DNA of 64,000 nt, taken from Oscillospiraceae bacterium (GTDB taxonomy: Bacteria > Bacillota > Clostridia > Oscillospirales > Ruminococcaceae). The stretch's first letter is position 1. Each line of letters begins with the position of its first letter. Under the pieces are notes generated by a model. It was not told the origin of the DNA. It ran no database searches and saw only the letters and a list, made by a program, of their open reading frames with translations. The stretch is from assembly GCA_018380115.1 (NCBI GenBank), contig JAGZUF010000012.1, positions 13,690 to 77,689 of the forward strand, in the 5' to 3' direction. A program made the translations under genes and the position numbers. Positions 9,017 through 17,223 of this stretch are shown in pieces.

Positions 9017-10180
9017 TTATTGAAAGCTGACGAAACGCGGTAGGTCGCCTACAAGCGGGCGGCACCATTCCCTGAAGCTCTGCGTTACACCATTGCCCGC
9101 TTCGTTGATAAATGCGTCCGGCATTCTTTTTTCTGTCAGCATCACCTGTTCAATCGGGATCAGCACAGGTTTAACCTTGTAAGTACTGCTTTCACTGCGT
9201 TCAAAACCTACCATCACACCAGTAGCGCCTTCACACGCGGCCTTTACAGCCTCGCGGCCAGCCAGCTCTGCCTCGATGCGGTCTGTCTCACTTTGCCACG
9301 CAATAGATGCTCGTCCCAGAATACCCGGCTTTTCGCTGCGGGCCTTGTATCCCAGTTTCTCTACAATAAGGCTCGACAAATAGGCAGACACATCACCAAA
9401 ATATGTGGCACGCCCCACTGCCATTACAGGTTTTACGATGGGCTCGCCTCTTTCGTCACACAGACCTTCACTCGCCACCACCACGCCACAGCCCTTTTGC
9501 GCAATAAGCCTCTGAACATCCTTGAGAAACTGCGTCTGGCTGAATACGCGCTCCGGCATATAAATCAAATCAGGCCCACCGGTGCCGCACTCTGTGGCCA
9601 ATGCACTGGCCGCAGCCACCCAGCCGGCGCTGCGGCCCATTGCTTCTACCACTGCCACATGGATAGGCAGACCGCGCACATCGCAACACACTTCCGCTAC
9701 ACTACCGGCCATATAACGCGCCGCGCTGCCATATCCAGGAGCATGATCCGTCACGGCAATATCATTATCCATCGTCTTTGGGATGCCCACCACCCGCACG
9801 TCTACACCCAGCCTGCGGCACGCTTCATACACCTTTCCACATGCGTCCATGCTGCCGTTTCCCCCGTTGAAGCACACGATGCCGATGCCATGCGTCTTCA
9901 GGCCCTGGGCAATGGCATTGTAATCCTCTGGCTCTAGATGGTCCCGGCTGGTGCCGATGGCGGACGATGGGCTGTGCATCAACAGCTGAAGCTCCCGCTG
10001 CTGCACAGCGCCCAAATCAATGAACCGGCCCTTCGCTGCCGCCATGCTGCCGCCTTGTGCCCCATAAATATACTCGATTTCCGCATGGTGCTTGGCTTCC
10101 TGCACGGCGCCGTATAGGGAAGCGTTAAGTACGGCCGTGGGCGCACCGCCATGAATAATAAGGAGGTTCGTTTTTTTCAT
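9017..10180 (-). CDS. 6-phosphofructokinase (PfkA superfamily, atypical donor site)
   Basis: A 387-residue protein opening with HGGAPTAVLNASLYG, the PFK loop for the phosphoryl donor. Donor-discriminating positions are GGNGSMDAC (near residue 107) and PKTMDND (near 135). Bacterial ATP-PFK usually has GGDGS and PGTIDND, while PPi enzymes usually carry Asp in place of the second Gly and Lys in PKTIDND. This protein therefore combines Gly of the ATP type with Lys of the PPi type, and has Asn for the first Asp. MGRSAGW and PERVF agree with the family. It probably makes fructose-1,6-bisphosphate (or tagatose-1,6-bisphosphate) for the adjacent aldolase. ATG at 10180 after GAAAGGAAAG. Confidence 0.85.
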   Translation of the reverse strand: MKKTNLLIIHGGAPTAVLNASLYGAVQEAKHHAEIEYIYGAQGGSMAAAKGRFIDLGAVQQRELQLLMHSPSSAIGTSRDHLEPEDYNAIAQGLKTHGIGIVCFNGGNGSMDACGKVYEACRRLGVDVRVVGIPKTMDNDIAVTDHAPGYGSAARYMAGSVAEVCCDVRGLPIHVAVVEAMGRSAGWVAAASALATECGTGGPDLIYMPERVFSQTQFLKDVQRLIAQKGCGVVVASEGLCDERGEPIVKPVMAVGRATYFGDVSAYLSSLIVEKLGYKARSEKPGILGRASIAWQSETDRIEAELAGREAVKAACEGATGVMVGFERSESSTYKVKPVLIPIEQVMLTEKRMPDAFINEAGNGVTQSFREWCRPLVGDLPRFVSFQ

Positions 10181-10207
10181 ATATACCGGCTTTCCTTTCG
10201 TGCGCTT

Positions 10208-11365
10208 TCAAATACCCGCTTTGCGGTAGCGTTGTGCCATTTCATCAAGGTTTACAGGCTCTACCAGCGGCGCCCTCCCTACACTACCGAATTCCACAAT
10301 GAGCGCGCCTGCTGCCTCCTTTACACCGCGTTCAATGCAGCCACACACAGCACGCACGTCATCATCCGGCACACTGCCGTACATCACAGTGTCCATAATG
10401 GGTTCTAGGAAAGCGCGCGGGTCAAACTGTTCTGGCTTTGCCTGCAGCCTTTCGTAAATACCACCTATCGAGACACTGGCCTGCAGTACCGGTCTTTGTG
10501 CGAACAGTTCTTTCAGGTTGCGTGTCACTGCCAGGCGGATATCCGTATCCACATTGATCTTGCCGATGCCACAGGGGATGGCAGCTTTCAGCTGTTCCAG
10601 CGCAATTCCGTATGTATTGACAAGCCGTCCACCCAATGCATTGATCTCTTCTACAATATAACCTGGCACAGTGGAAGATCCATGGCTTACCAGCACACAG
10701 AACAACCCTTCATGCATCAAGCATTCGTGAATGGCTGTGGGTATCTCTTTGCGCAATTTTACATGCTTTCCTTTGGAAACGCCATGCATGGTGCCATAAC
10801 TGATGGCCAAAGCATCCACACCGGTTTTCCGCACAAATTCCACTGCATCCAGTGGGTTTGTATAGGTACTAGTCTGGCTGAATACATGGTCTTCTACGCC
10901 GGCAAGGACACCCAGCTCACCTTCTACAGAAACCCCGCGCTCATGGGCGTACTTTACCACTTCACGCGTCAGTTCGATATTCTCTTCAAAAGGAAGGCTG
11001 CTGCCGTCTATCATCACCGATGTATATCCACCGGAGATAGCAGCCTTTACACTGTCCAAGTCACGTCCATGGTCCAAATGCAGAACTACTGGCACCGGGC
11101 TGTGTTCCCCATATTTTTTCACGGCGGCCCCTATGTTGGCCGCGCCCTTTATTTTATCCTCCACCGTGCCGTTTACAAAATCCACCCGGCCTCCCATAAA
11201 GGAGTTGGCCAAGTCTGCCCCCTGCAAAACGGCGGGTGAGCGGAACATCTCATGTACTTCTATCGCGGCCTTCGCCTGCGCCACGGCGTTTACATTGAAC
11301 GCGCCTTGGGCATACCCATATTTCTGCGCCGCCTCCAATACGGGGCGCAGCGGCACTAAAGACAT
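10208..11365 (-). CDS. Class II ketose-bisphosphate aldolase (fructose/tagatose type)
   Basis: A 385-residue zinc aldolase. Signatures in order: GAFNVNAV (residues 20-27), VVLHLDHGRD (near 93, catalytic Asp and Zn His), VSVEGELG (near 150), SYGTMHGVSKGKH (near 193, Zn His), VLVSHGSSTVP (near 229, Zn His) and GIGKINVDTDIR (near 273, phosphate binding). It is longer than the usual 280-310 residues. The start at 11365 is set by AAGGGGG 7 nt upstream; the much longer open frame above it is out-of-context shadow of nagA. It cleaves fructose-1,6-bisphosphate or tagatose-1,6-bisphosphate to DHAP and GAP. The sequence alone does not discriminate. Confidence 0.9.
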   Translation of the reverse strand: MSLVPLRPVLEAAQKYGYAQGAFNVNAVAQAKAAIEVHEMFRSPAVLQGADLANSFMGGRVDFVNGTVEDKIKGAANIGAAVKKYGEHSPVPVVLHLDHGRDLDSVKAAISGGYTSVMIDGSSLPFEENIELTREVVKYAHERGVSVEGELGVLAGVEDHVFSQTSTYTNPLDAVEFVRKTGVDALAISYGTMHGVSKGKHVKLRKEIPTAIHECLMHEGLFCVLVSHGSSTVPGYIVEEINALGGRLVNTYGIALEQLKAAIPCGIGKINVDTDIRLAVTRNLKELFAQRPVLQASVSIGGIYERLQAKPEQFDPRAFLEPIMDTVMYGSVPDDDVRAVCGCIERGVKEAAGALIVEFGSVGRAPLVEPVNLDEMAQRYRKAGI

Positions 11366-11442
11366 AATAATCCCCCTTCTGTCGGCGGCGAAGGCCGCCG
11401 GGTTATATTCTATTTTCTTCAGACGCTTTGCCAGGCAGACTC

Positions 11443-12591
11443 TTACGCGCTGTATACCACGGTACCACCTGCGATGGTGGTGCGCACCTGCAAGGCTTCG
11501 TCCAGCAGGACCATATCTGCATCCATACCCCTGCGGATGCGCCCTTTGCGCTGTTCCATATGCAAGGCCACAGCAGGGTTTTCTGTCAAAAGCGGGAGCA
11601 CTTCTTCCAGAGGGCGGCCTGTAAAGGCTGTCAGGTTGCGAAGCGCCTGGCCCGTAGTGAGGGTGCTGCCCGCACGCACACCGGTGGAGGCCAGTTTTGC
11701 GTCCCCCTGTTCCACCACCACATCGTTCACCCCTAGCGTATAGCGTCCATCCGGCAGGCCCGCCGCCATGATGCTGTCTGTAATAGCCACTACTCTGTTC
11801 CAGCCCTTGCATTTTAGTAGCATGCGCACGGTGCCGGGGTGCAGATGACGTCCGTCGCAGATGGCCTCGCAGTAAGTGTTTGTCTCCAGCGCAGCACCCA
11901 TGATAGCCGGAAAATGCTGGTGGAATAGCTTCATAGCATTGAAGGTATGGGTGATGCACCGCGCACCGTTTTCAACAGCCTGCATACTGGTCTCGTAATC
12001 TGCACCGGAATGTCCAATAGCAACTACTACATCCCCGCTAATAGCCGCTATCATCTCCAGCACACCCTCTACTTCGGGGGCCACTGTAATATATTTCACA
12101 GCACCCTGCGCAGCCTTTTGATAGCGTTCAAAAAGGGCCGCGCTGCCCTTCTGTAAAAGATGCTCCGGCATGGCGCCCTTATATTCCGGCGAGAGGAATG
12201 GCCCCTCCAGATGAACCCCCATCAGCTGTGCGCCATAGCCGCTTTCTTCCATAACAGCGCGTATGCACCTGATACAGCGCAGCGTCTGCTGCTCTGTGTC
12301 AGTAAGCACACTTGCCAGCCATGCCGTCGTACCCTGTGAAGCAAAAAATGCCGCTATTTTTTTCAGCCCGGCCTCATCGGCGGCATTCACGTCCACCCCG
12401 GCTGCGCCGTGCGTATGGATATCGATAAAACCAGGAACAAGACGAAGACCCTCCGCCTTTATTTCTGTAGCATTTGCTCTTTTCAGTCTGGGGCCTATCT
12501 CGGTGATGCAGCCGTCACTGCACAAAACATCTGCCTTTTGAAATTTCCCTTCCAAATAGGTTTCCGCACCACATATCAACAGTTCTGCCAT
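11443..12591 (-). CDS. nagA: N-acetylglucosamine-6-phosphate deacetylase
   Basis: A 382-residue amidohydrolase: DIHTHGAAGVD (residues 58-68, metal-site HxH region), GVHLEGPFL (near 127, metal-ligand Glu), AIGHSGADY (near 192), THTFNAM (near 213) and AITDSIMAAG (near 271, catalytic Asp). These match NagA, which turns GlcNAc-6-P into GlcN-6-P plus acetate. A GalNAc-6-P deacetylase (AgaA) would look similar. ATG at 12591 follows AAGGAGAG; the upstream in-frame extension overlaps the NagB-like gene and is rejected. It lies in the middle of the catabolic operon, feeding GlcN-6-P to the upstream-encoded NagB-like protein. Confidence 0.92.
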   Translation of the reverse strand: MAELLICGAETYLEGKFQKADVLCSDGCITEIGPRLKRANATEIKAEGLRLVPGFIDIHTHGAAGVDVNAADEAGLKKIAAFFASQGTTAWLASVLTDTEQQTLRCIRCIRAVMEESGYGAQLMGVHLEGPFLSPEYKGAMPEHLLQKGSAALFERYQKAAQGAVKYITVAPEVEGVLEMIAAISGDVVVAIGHSGADYETSMQAVENGARCITHTFNAMKLFHQHFPAIMGAALETNTYCEAICDGRHLHPGTVRMLLKCKGWNRVVAITDSIMAAGLPDGRYTLGVNDVVVEQGDAKLASTGVRAGSTLTTGQALRNLTAFTGRPLEEVLPLLTENPAVALHMEQRKGRIRRGMDADMVLLDEALQVRTTIAGGTVVYSA

Positions 12592-12623
12592 ATCTATTTC
12601 TCTCCTTCCGCTTTCGGGCGGCC

Positions 12624-13439
12624 TCAGAACGGCTGCTGCGCCGCATTTGCGTTTGTAATGATCATGGCATCCGGGTGGTTTTGCAGCAACGTGGCCGGAA
12701 AATGTGCGCTCACTTCGCCATAGGCGGCCTGACGCACCACGGCACGGTGCCAATCACGGAATACGCCTAGCCTCACCTTTTTTGCTCCCAAAATTTCCGC
12801 CATACCAATGGTGATGCACTTTTTCGGCATGGCGTCTATTGCGCCGTTCAAATCGCCTATGCTGTTTGCCGTGCGTGTTTCGCGGCTGATATCCAGCACG
12901 CGCGTATGCAGCGCGGCAAACTGCTGTGGCGTAAGCGCATCCTGCGGCTCGTTGAAAGCAAGATGTCCGTTGATGCCGATTCCGCCGAAGGCAATGTCCA
13001 CCCCTCCAAGCTGTTCTATCAGCCGCTGGATATTTTCCGGCGCAGCCGGGTCTGGAAAAACGCGCTGTTTTTGCGGCATCAGCAGGTCAGGGTTGACCTG
13101 ACTGTAAACTGCGCGTTCCATAAAGCCGCGGAAGGAAAGCCTGTTCTCCTTATCCAACCATGTGCCGTCGTCGTTCAGATATTCGTCCATATTGATGAAC
13201 CAGCAGTTTTTCAGGCTGATACTCCCCTGATTCACCAGTCGTACAAAGATGGGGTACTGCCCCACGGGCCCCACAGGGCAGATAAATACCGTTCGCTTTC
13301 CCGCCGCATTGTTTTTTTCTATCTGCTGTGCCATTTCCAGCGCCAGCTCATAGAACACCTCGCCGGAATCGCCCAGCTTCAAAATGGGAATGCGGGCGTT
13401 TTCCCCCAGCTTCTGTGCGGAAATTTGATAATACTGCAT
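12624..13439 (-). CDS. NagB-like glucosamine-6-phosphate deaminase paralogue
   Basis: A 271-residue protein of the NagB/6-phosphogluconolactonase superfamily. WFINMDEYL (near residue 83) keeps the proton-abstracting Asp, and FGGIGINGHLAFNEP (near 155) keeps the ring-opening His and Glu. However, the Asp preceding GH in typical NagB (D-G-H-x-A-F-N-E-P) is Asn here. HRAVVRQAAYGEVSAHFPAT near the C-terminus matches the NagB end. The likely reaction is GlcN-6-P to fructose-6-P plus ammonia, or an isomerase/deaminase variant for another amino-sugar phosphate. The start at 13439 has GAGGGGGC upstream; 12 further in-frame codons upstream are not supported. Confidence 0.85.
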   Translation of the reverse strand: MQYYQISAQKLGENARIPILKLGDSGEVFYELALEMAQQIEKNNAAGKRTVFICPVGPVGQYPIFVRLVNQGSISLKNCWFINMDEYLNDDGTWLDKENRLSFRGFMERAVYSQVNPDLLMPQKQRVFPDPAAPENIQRLIEQLGGVDIAFGGIGINGHLAFNEPQDALTPQQFAALHTRVLDISRETRTANSIGDLNGAIDAMPKKCITIGMAEILGAKKVRLGVFRDWHRAVVRQAAYGEVSAHFPATLLQNHPDAMIITNANAAQQPF

Positions 13440-13480
13440 GTCGCAAGCCCCCTCACTTTGCTGTGTATCTTGCATAAAAT

Positions 13481-13509
13481 ACAGGCCGCGCCAGCCTGGC
13501 GCGGCCTGT
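13481..13509 (-). other. Intercistronic hairpin after the substrate-binding-protein gene
   Basis: Two perfect 14-nt arms (ACAGGCCGCGCCAG and its complement) with a 1-nt centre lie in the 81-nt gap between the solute-binding protein and the NagB-like gene. On the minus strand ATTTTATG follows, too weak for a full terminator. It may stabilise the upstream message or partly terminate, lowering expression of downstream genes relative to the binding protein. Confidence 0.6.
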
Positions 13510-13520
13510 GCGTTTTGCCG

Positions 13521-14666
13521 TCAGTCTGCGGTCGCGTTTCGGATAAAGTCTACCATGATCACATCTTTAGCCTGCGGTGCTGTGTCAGCGCTTAGCCCGT
13601 TGCTGCCCATGTGAGAATTGCGGATCTGTTCCAGATATGTGAAACCGATGGAATCGTCCGTCTCCCAGTAACCCTTCAGATCCTCCTTCGTGGGCCAGTA
13701 TGCCGCGTCGCGGTCATAGTCCTCTTCAGACAGTTGGTCAAACGGAATCGCCATCTCTACACAACTTTCCCAGTTTGCTTCATCTGCGCGGTAATCCATC
13801 GCATCTACCAGAGCGTCCACAAACGCCTGCACAAGCTCCGGGTTCGCTTCGGCAAAATCTTTGTTCACCGCCCAGGTGCTGGGTGTGATAGTGTTGGAAA
13901 GATGCGTGAAGGTGGTAGCCGCCACAAGGTAGTTTTCTGTATCTTTTTCCAAGGCGCGGCGAGTATTGGCAAAACAGATACAGCAATCCACAGCTGTATC
14001 CTGCATGGCAGCCGTGATATTGGCGTTCGTGGTGTTGAGAATGATGATCTCCTTATCTGCCGAACCCTTCAAGGGATATGCACCCTCCACGTCCTCGTAC
14101 CAAATCTTATCGGCGTCCTCCTTATCTTCATTCATAGCGTTTACAAGGCTCTTGAGGAAGGTGCCAGGGGTAGTGGTAAGGTCGCACGCCAGCGTTTTGC
14201 CGGGCAGCTTTTCATACAGGCCCTCCAGTGGCTCGTTTTCCCCAATATCCAGGCCGTTTCGCACCAGCAGGCGGTCGTCGTTGGTGAGGTTGTCGATGGT
14301 GAGGATGGCAATTTTGGCATCGTCCTCAAAATAATGCCAGCCCATGCCGTTGCCAAGGTAGCCGATATCCATATCGCCTGCTGCCAGCGCGGAATACACG
14401 TTGGGGCCGGTGGTCACAGTTACCTCGCCCACAAAATTGTGCGCGTCGTCCAGCTCCAGTGCGTCAAGCAGGAAGCCCGCCTGCGTCGCAGATGCGCCCT
14501 GATGGATACCGTAGCGCACCGTGCCCAGGGGCTCGGCCGGCTCAGCCGTACTGGCGGAATCGGCAGAGGAGGCCGATGCCGCCGAGGAGGCCGGCGTACT
14601 GCCGCAGCCTGCAAGCAGTGCAAGGGCCATGGTAAGTGCCAGTACGAGTGCAAGTGCTTTTTTCAT
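13521..14666 (-). CDS. NitT/TauT-family ABC transporter solute-binding lipoprotein
   Basis: A 381-residue protein with a lipoprotein signal (MKKALALVLALTMALALLAG then Cys at 21), a Ser/Ala-rich linker, and a periplasmic-binding fold of the NMT1/SsuA/TauA type: YGIHQGASATQAGF near residue 51, SALAAGDMDIGYLGNGMGWH near 90, and the late helix with NPELVQAFVDALVDAMDYR. Proteins of this group bind nitrate, taurine and other sulfonates, bicarbonate or pyrimidine precursors. Use in an amino-sugar operon is unusual. Adjacent ATPase and permease genes complete the importer. ATG at 14666 after GAGGTG. Confidence 0.87.
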   Translation of the reverse strand: MKKALALVLALTMALALLAGCGSTPASSAASASSADSASTAEPAEPLGTVRYGIHQGASATQAGFLLDALELDDAHNFVGEVTVTTGPNVYSALAAGDMDIGYLGNGMGWHYFEDDAKIAILTIDNLTNDDRLLVRNGLDIGENEPLEGLYEKLPGKTLACDLTTTPGTFLKSLVNAMNEDKEDADKIWYEDVEGAYPLKGSADKEIIILNTTNANITAAMQDTAVDCCICFANTRRALEKDTENYLVAATTFTHLSNTITPSTWAVNKDFAEANPELVQAFVDALVDAMDYRADEANWESCVEMAIPFDQLSEEDYDRDAAYWPTKEDLKGYWETDDSIGFTYLEQIRNSHMGSNGLSADTAPQAKDVIMVDFIRNATAD

Positions 14667-14700
14667 CTTGTTACACCTCTTTCATATTGTAGAAACTCCA

Positions 14701-15552
14701 TTATTTCTGCACTTCAAGGTAATCCTTGTAGACAGATTCCCAAATCATATTTTTATACTGGATAAACTTTTCATCCAGCTTTGTGGCCTGGTCGCGCGGG
14801 TAGGGAAGGTCGATATCGATGATGGATTTGATGCGCCCCGGGCGTGCGCTCATAATGACTACCTTTGTCGCCAACAGTACGGCTTCCTCCACGTCGTGCG
14901 TGATGAACAGGCACGTCTTTTTTTCCTGCGCCCAGATACCCAGAAGGTCTTCCTGAAGCTGGGCACGTGTCTGTGCATCCAGAGCACCGAAGGGTTCATC
15001 CATCAGCAGCACATCGGCATCTGTGGCGTAGCCGCGTGCCAGCGCCACACGCTGCTTCATACCGCCGGAAAGACCGGAGGGATAAGAGTCTTCGAACCCC
15101 TCCAGATTTACCATTTTGATGTAATGCTTTGCCATTTCGGCCTTTTCCGCCTTGGTGTACTTCACATGCTTTACCGTTTTCACCGTTTGACCCGTCTGAG
15201 GATCCTTCTTTTCCACTTCCACCGGGTGTGTCTGAAATTTGATGGCAAATTCCACATTTTTCTTCACTGTCATCCACGGGTACAGCGCATACTGCTGGAA
15301 CACTACCGCACGGTCCGGCCCGGGGCCTATCACTGGCTGCCCGTGAATGGTGACATCACCGGAATCGTATGGCTCCAACCCGGCTACAATATTCAACAGC
15401 GTTGTTTTCCCGCAACCGGAAGGCCCCACCACACAGATGAACTCATTTTCCTTCACCGTAAGGCTCACACCGTTAAGGGCGTGCACATCATTCCCGCCCG
15501 ACACCTTGTAAATTTTTTTGACGTCTTTTACTTCAAATACCGTTCTTGCCAT
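14701..15552 (-). CDS. NitT/TauT-family ABC transporter ATP-binding protein
   Basis: A 283-residue ABC ATPase. Walker A GPSGCGKTTLLN near residue 41, Q-loop VVFQQYALYPWMTV near 86, signature GLSGGMKQRVALARGYA near 155, Walker B VLLMDEPFGALDAQTR and H-loop FITHDVEEAV. An insertion of about 40 charged residues (HPVEVEKKDPQTGQTVKTVK region, residues 105-140) lengthens the helical domain relative to SsuB/TauB. The start at 15552 (MARTVFEV) follows GAAGGGAG. It energises import with the flanking permease and lipoprotein. Confidence 0.9.
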   Translation of the reverse strand: MARTVFEVKDVKKIYKVSGGNDVHALNGVSLTVKENEFICVVGPSGCGKTTLLNIVAGLEPYDSGDVTIHGQPVIGPGPDRAVVFQQYALYPWMTVKKNVEFAIKFQTHPVEVEKKDPQTGQTVKTVKHVKYTKAEKAEMAKHYIKMVNLEGFEDSYPSGLSGGMKQRVALARGYATDADVLLMDEPFGALDAQTRAQLQEDLLGIWAQEKKTCLFITHDVEEAVLLATKVVIMSARPGRIKSIIDIDLPYPRDQATKLDEKFIQYKNMIWESVYKDYLEVQK

Positions 15553-15565
15553 TATATGCTCCCTT

Positions 15566-16366
15566 CTATTTCCAGCGGGTAAGGCGCTTTTCCACAAATA
15601 ACAGCAGCCTGTCGAACACAAAGCCTAAGATACCAATGGTGATGATACCCATCATTACGATATCGATACGGGCCGCGCCGCTTGCAATTTGGATGCGTGC
15701 CCCCAGGCCGATGGTAGCGCCCGTCATCTCCGCCGCAATCAGAGTGGTAAAGGAGCCTGCCAGCGCATGGCGTGCTGCCACCAAGATATAGGGAAAAGCG
15801 GAAGGCAGCGTTACATATAAAAACAGGTCTTTATCGCTGGCGCCAAAGGTATAGGCGGCCTTGATAAGGATTTTGTCTGTCTCTTTGATGCCCTGGTAGA
15901 TAGTGATAGAGCTGGAAAGGAACGCCGCCACAAAGATAATGGCGATTTTGGACTGTTCTCCCACGCCGAAAGCCACCACCATAATGGGGATGGTCGCGAT
16001 GGGCGGGATAGTGCGGAAGAACTGCAGCCATGGCTCTACAAGTGTACGGAAGGTCTTGTACCAGCCCATCAAAAAGCCCATGGGAATCGCACACAGCATG
16101 CCCAGTGCATAGCCAGACAGTACACGTTGCAAAGACGCCCATATATCGTCAAAGAAATAACCATCCCGGATGCGCTGCATCGTCACTTCCCATACGGCCT
16201 CTGGTGTAGACAAAAACAGCGCCGGTTTTTCAAAGCGGGTGACGAGAAACCAAATGACAGGCCCCAGCAGGATGCCGCACACCAGCAGCACCTTAAAGCG
16301 CTTGCCGGAGGTATCGCTGAAATCCTTTAGTTTCCGCATTTTGATGGGTGCATTTTCTTTTTCCAT
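15566..16366 (-). CDS. NitT/TauT-family ABC transporter permease
   Basis: A 266-residue BPD_transp_1 permease with about six membrane helices. It carries the SsuC/TauC-like sequence ASLQRVLSGYALGMLCAIPM, WLQFFRTIPPIATIPIMVVA, and a cytoplasmic coupling loop AAYTFGASDKDLFLYVTLPS (the EAA motif equivalent). It ends 13 nt before the ATPase gene. ATG at 16366 follows AGGAAGGGG. It forms the homodimeric channel of the importer. Confidence 0.9.
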   Translation of the reverse strand: MEKENAPIKMRKLKDFSDTSGKRFKVLLVCGILLGPVIWFLVTRFEKPALFLSTPEAVWEVTMQRIRDGYFFDDIWASLQRVLSGYALGMLCAIPMGFLMGWYKTFRTLVEPWLQFFRTIPPIATIPIMVVAFGVGEQSKIAIIFVAAFLSSSITIYQGIKETDKILIKAAYTFGASDKDLFLYVTLPSAFPYILVAARHALAGSFTTLIAAEMTGATIGLGARIQIASGAARIDIVMMGIITIGILGFVFDRLLLFVEKRLTRWK

Positions 16367-16417
16367 AAGTTCCCCTTCCTTTCGGCGGACAAAAACGAGC
16401 CGTTGTAATAAATAGAA

Positions 16418-17158
16418 TCAGTATCTTATGATACGCTTGTCATATTTTTCGAACAGAGGCTGGTTATGCTTGTCGCCGCCCGGCACATTCATACTCAGCA
16501 GCACATCCGGAGTATAGCCTTCCTGCACCGCCAGCTCTACAGCCCGGCAACATACTGCCTGCACGATAGAAGCCCCCACAATAGTGGAAACAGGCCCGAA
16601 AGTAAAGTTATCAAAGGGAATGGCAGCGTCACCCACAGGCCCGTGGTTATCGATGGAAATATCACATGCCTGATGCGCCAAAAGCCCCGAAGAATGGGTG
16701 GACCCTACCGAAAGTGCATGTGCCACGCTGGAAATGCAGATGGTAGTGACGCCCAGCTCTTTGCATAAAAGCCCCGCGTCAATAGAGGTAGCGTTCTTGC
16801 CGCCGTAGCAGAACACGAACATGGAATCCCCCTTTTTCAAGGGATAACGCTTGAATATTTCCGCCGTCACCCCTTCTTCACGCTCAATGACTCCTTCGTT
16901 CAGCGGGCGTCCCTGTTTTGGAAAGGGCATCACACGCGAATCCAAAATTGGGCAGCAGTTGGCAAGGCCGCCCGCGCGCCGGTAACTCTCCGAGCACAAA
17001 ATAACGGAATGACCTGTCCCGAAAGAATAAATCATGCCATCATTCATCATGGTGTTTTTCAAGGCCATTGCCGCGGCCTCAATGCTCTGCGCTTCCTTAT
17101 CCATGATGGTTTCAATCAGCCCGACTGCGCAATTCATAAATTCCTGTGCTTTATTCAT
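16418..17158 (-). CDS. SIS-domain phosphosugar isomerase/binding protein (UPF0309-like)
   Basis: A 246-residue SIS-domain protein: IYSFGTGHSVILCSESYRRA near residue 43 and MFVFCYGGKNATSIDAGLLC near 108 correspond to the two phosphosugar-binding loops. The overall sequence resembles UPF0309 'sugar isomerase domain' proteins, not the MurNAc-6-P etherase MurQ, whose signature differs. In context it could isomerise or deaminate an amino-sugar phosphate, or cleave a substituent from it. The reaction is unknown. ATG at 17158 follows GAAGGAGG. Confidence 0.78.
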   Translation of the reverse strand: MNKAQEFMNCAVGLIETIMDKEAQSIEAAAMALKNTMMNDGMIYSFGTGHSVILCSESYRRAGGLANCCPILDSRVMPFPKQGRPLNEGVIEREEGVTAEIFKRYPLKKGDSMFVFCYGGKNATSIDAGLLCKELGVTTICISSVAHALSVGSTHSSGLLAHQACDISIDNHGPVGDAAIPFDNFTFGPVSTIVGASIVQAVCCRAVELAVQEGYTPDVLLSMNVPGGDKHNQPLFEKYDKRIIRY

Positions 17159-17223
17159 TATTTTTCCTCCTTCTCAGTTAAAAAATAATTTTATCTTATG
17201 CGTATATCTCCCGGCCTAGCGAA

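Noticed and set aside
16418..17158. MurNAc-6-phosphate etherase (MurQ) identity for the SIS protein
   Set aside because: It lacks the MurQ signature and is shorter (246 against about 300 residues); it fits UPF0309-type SIS proteins better.
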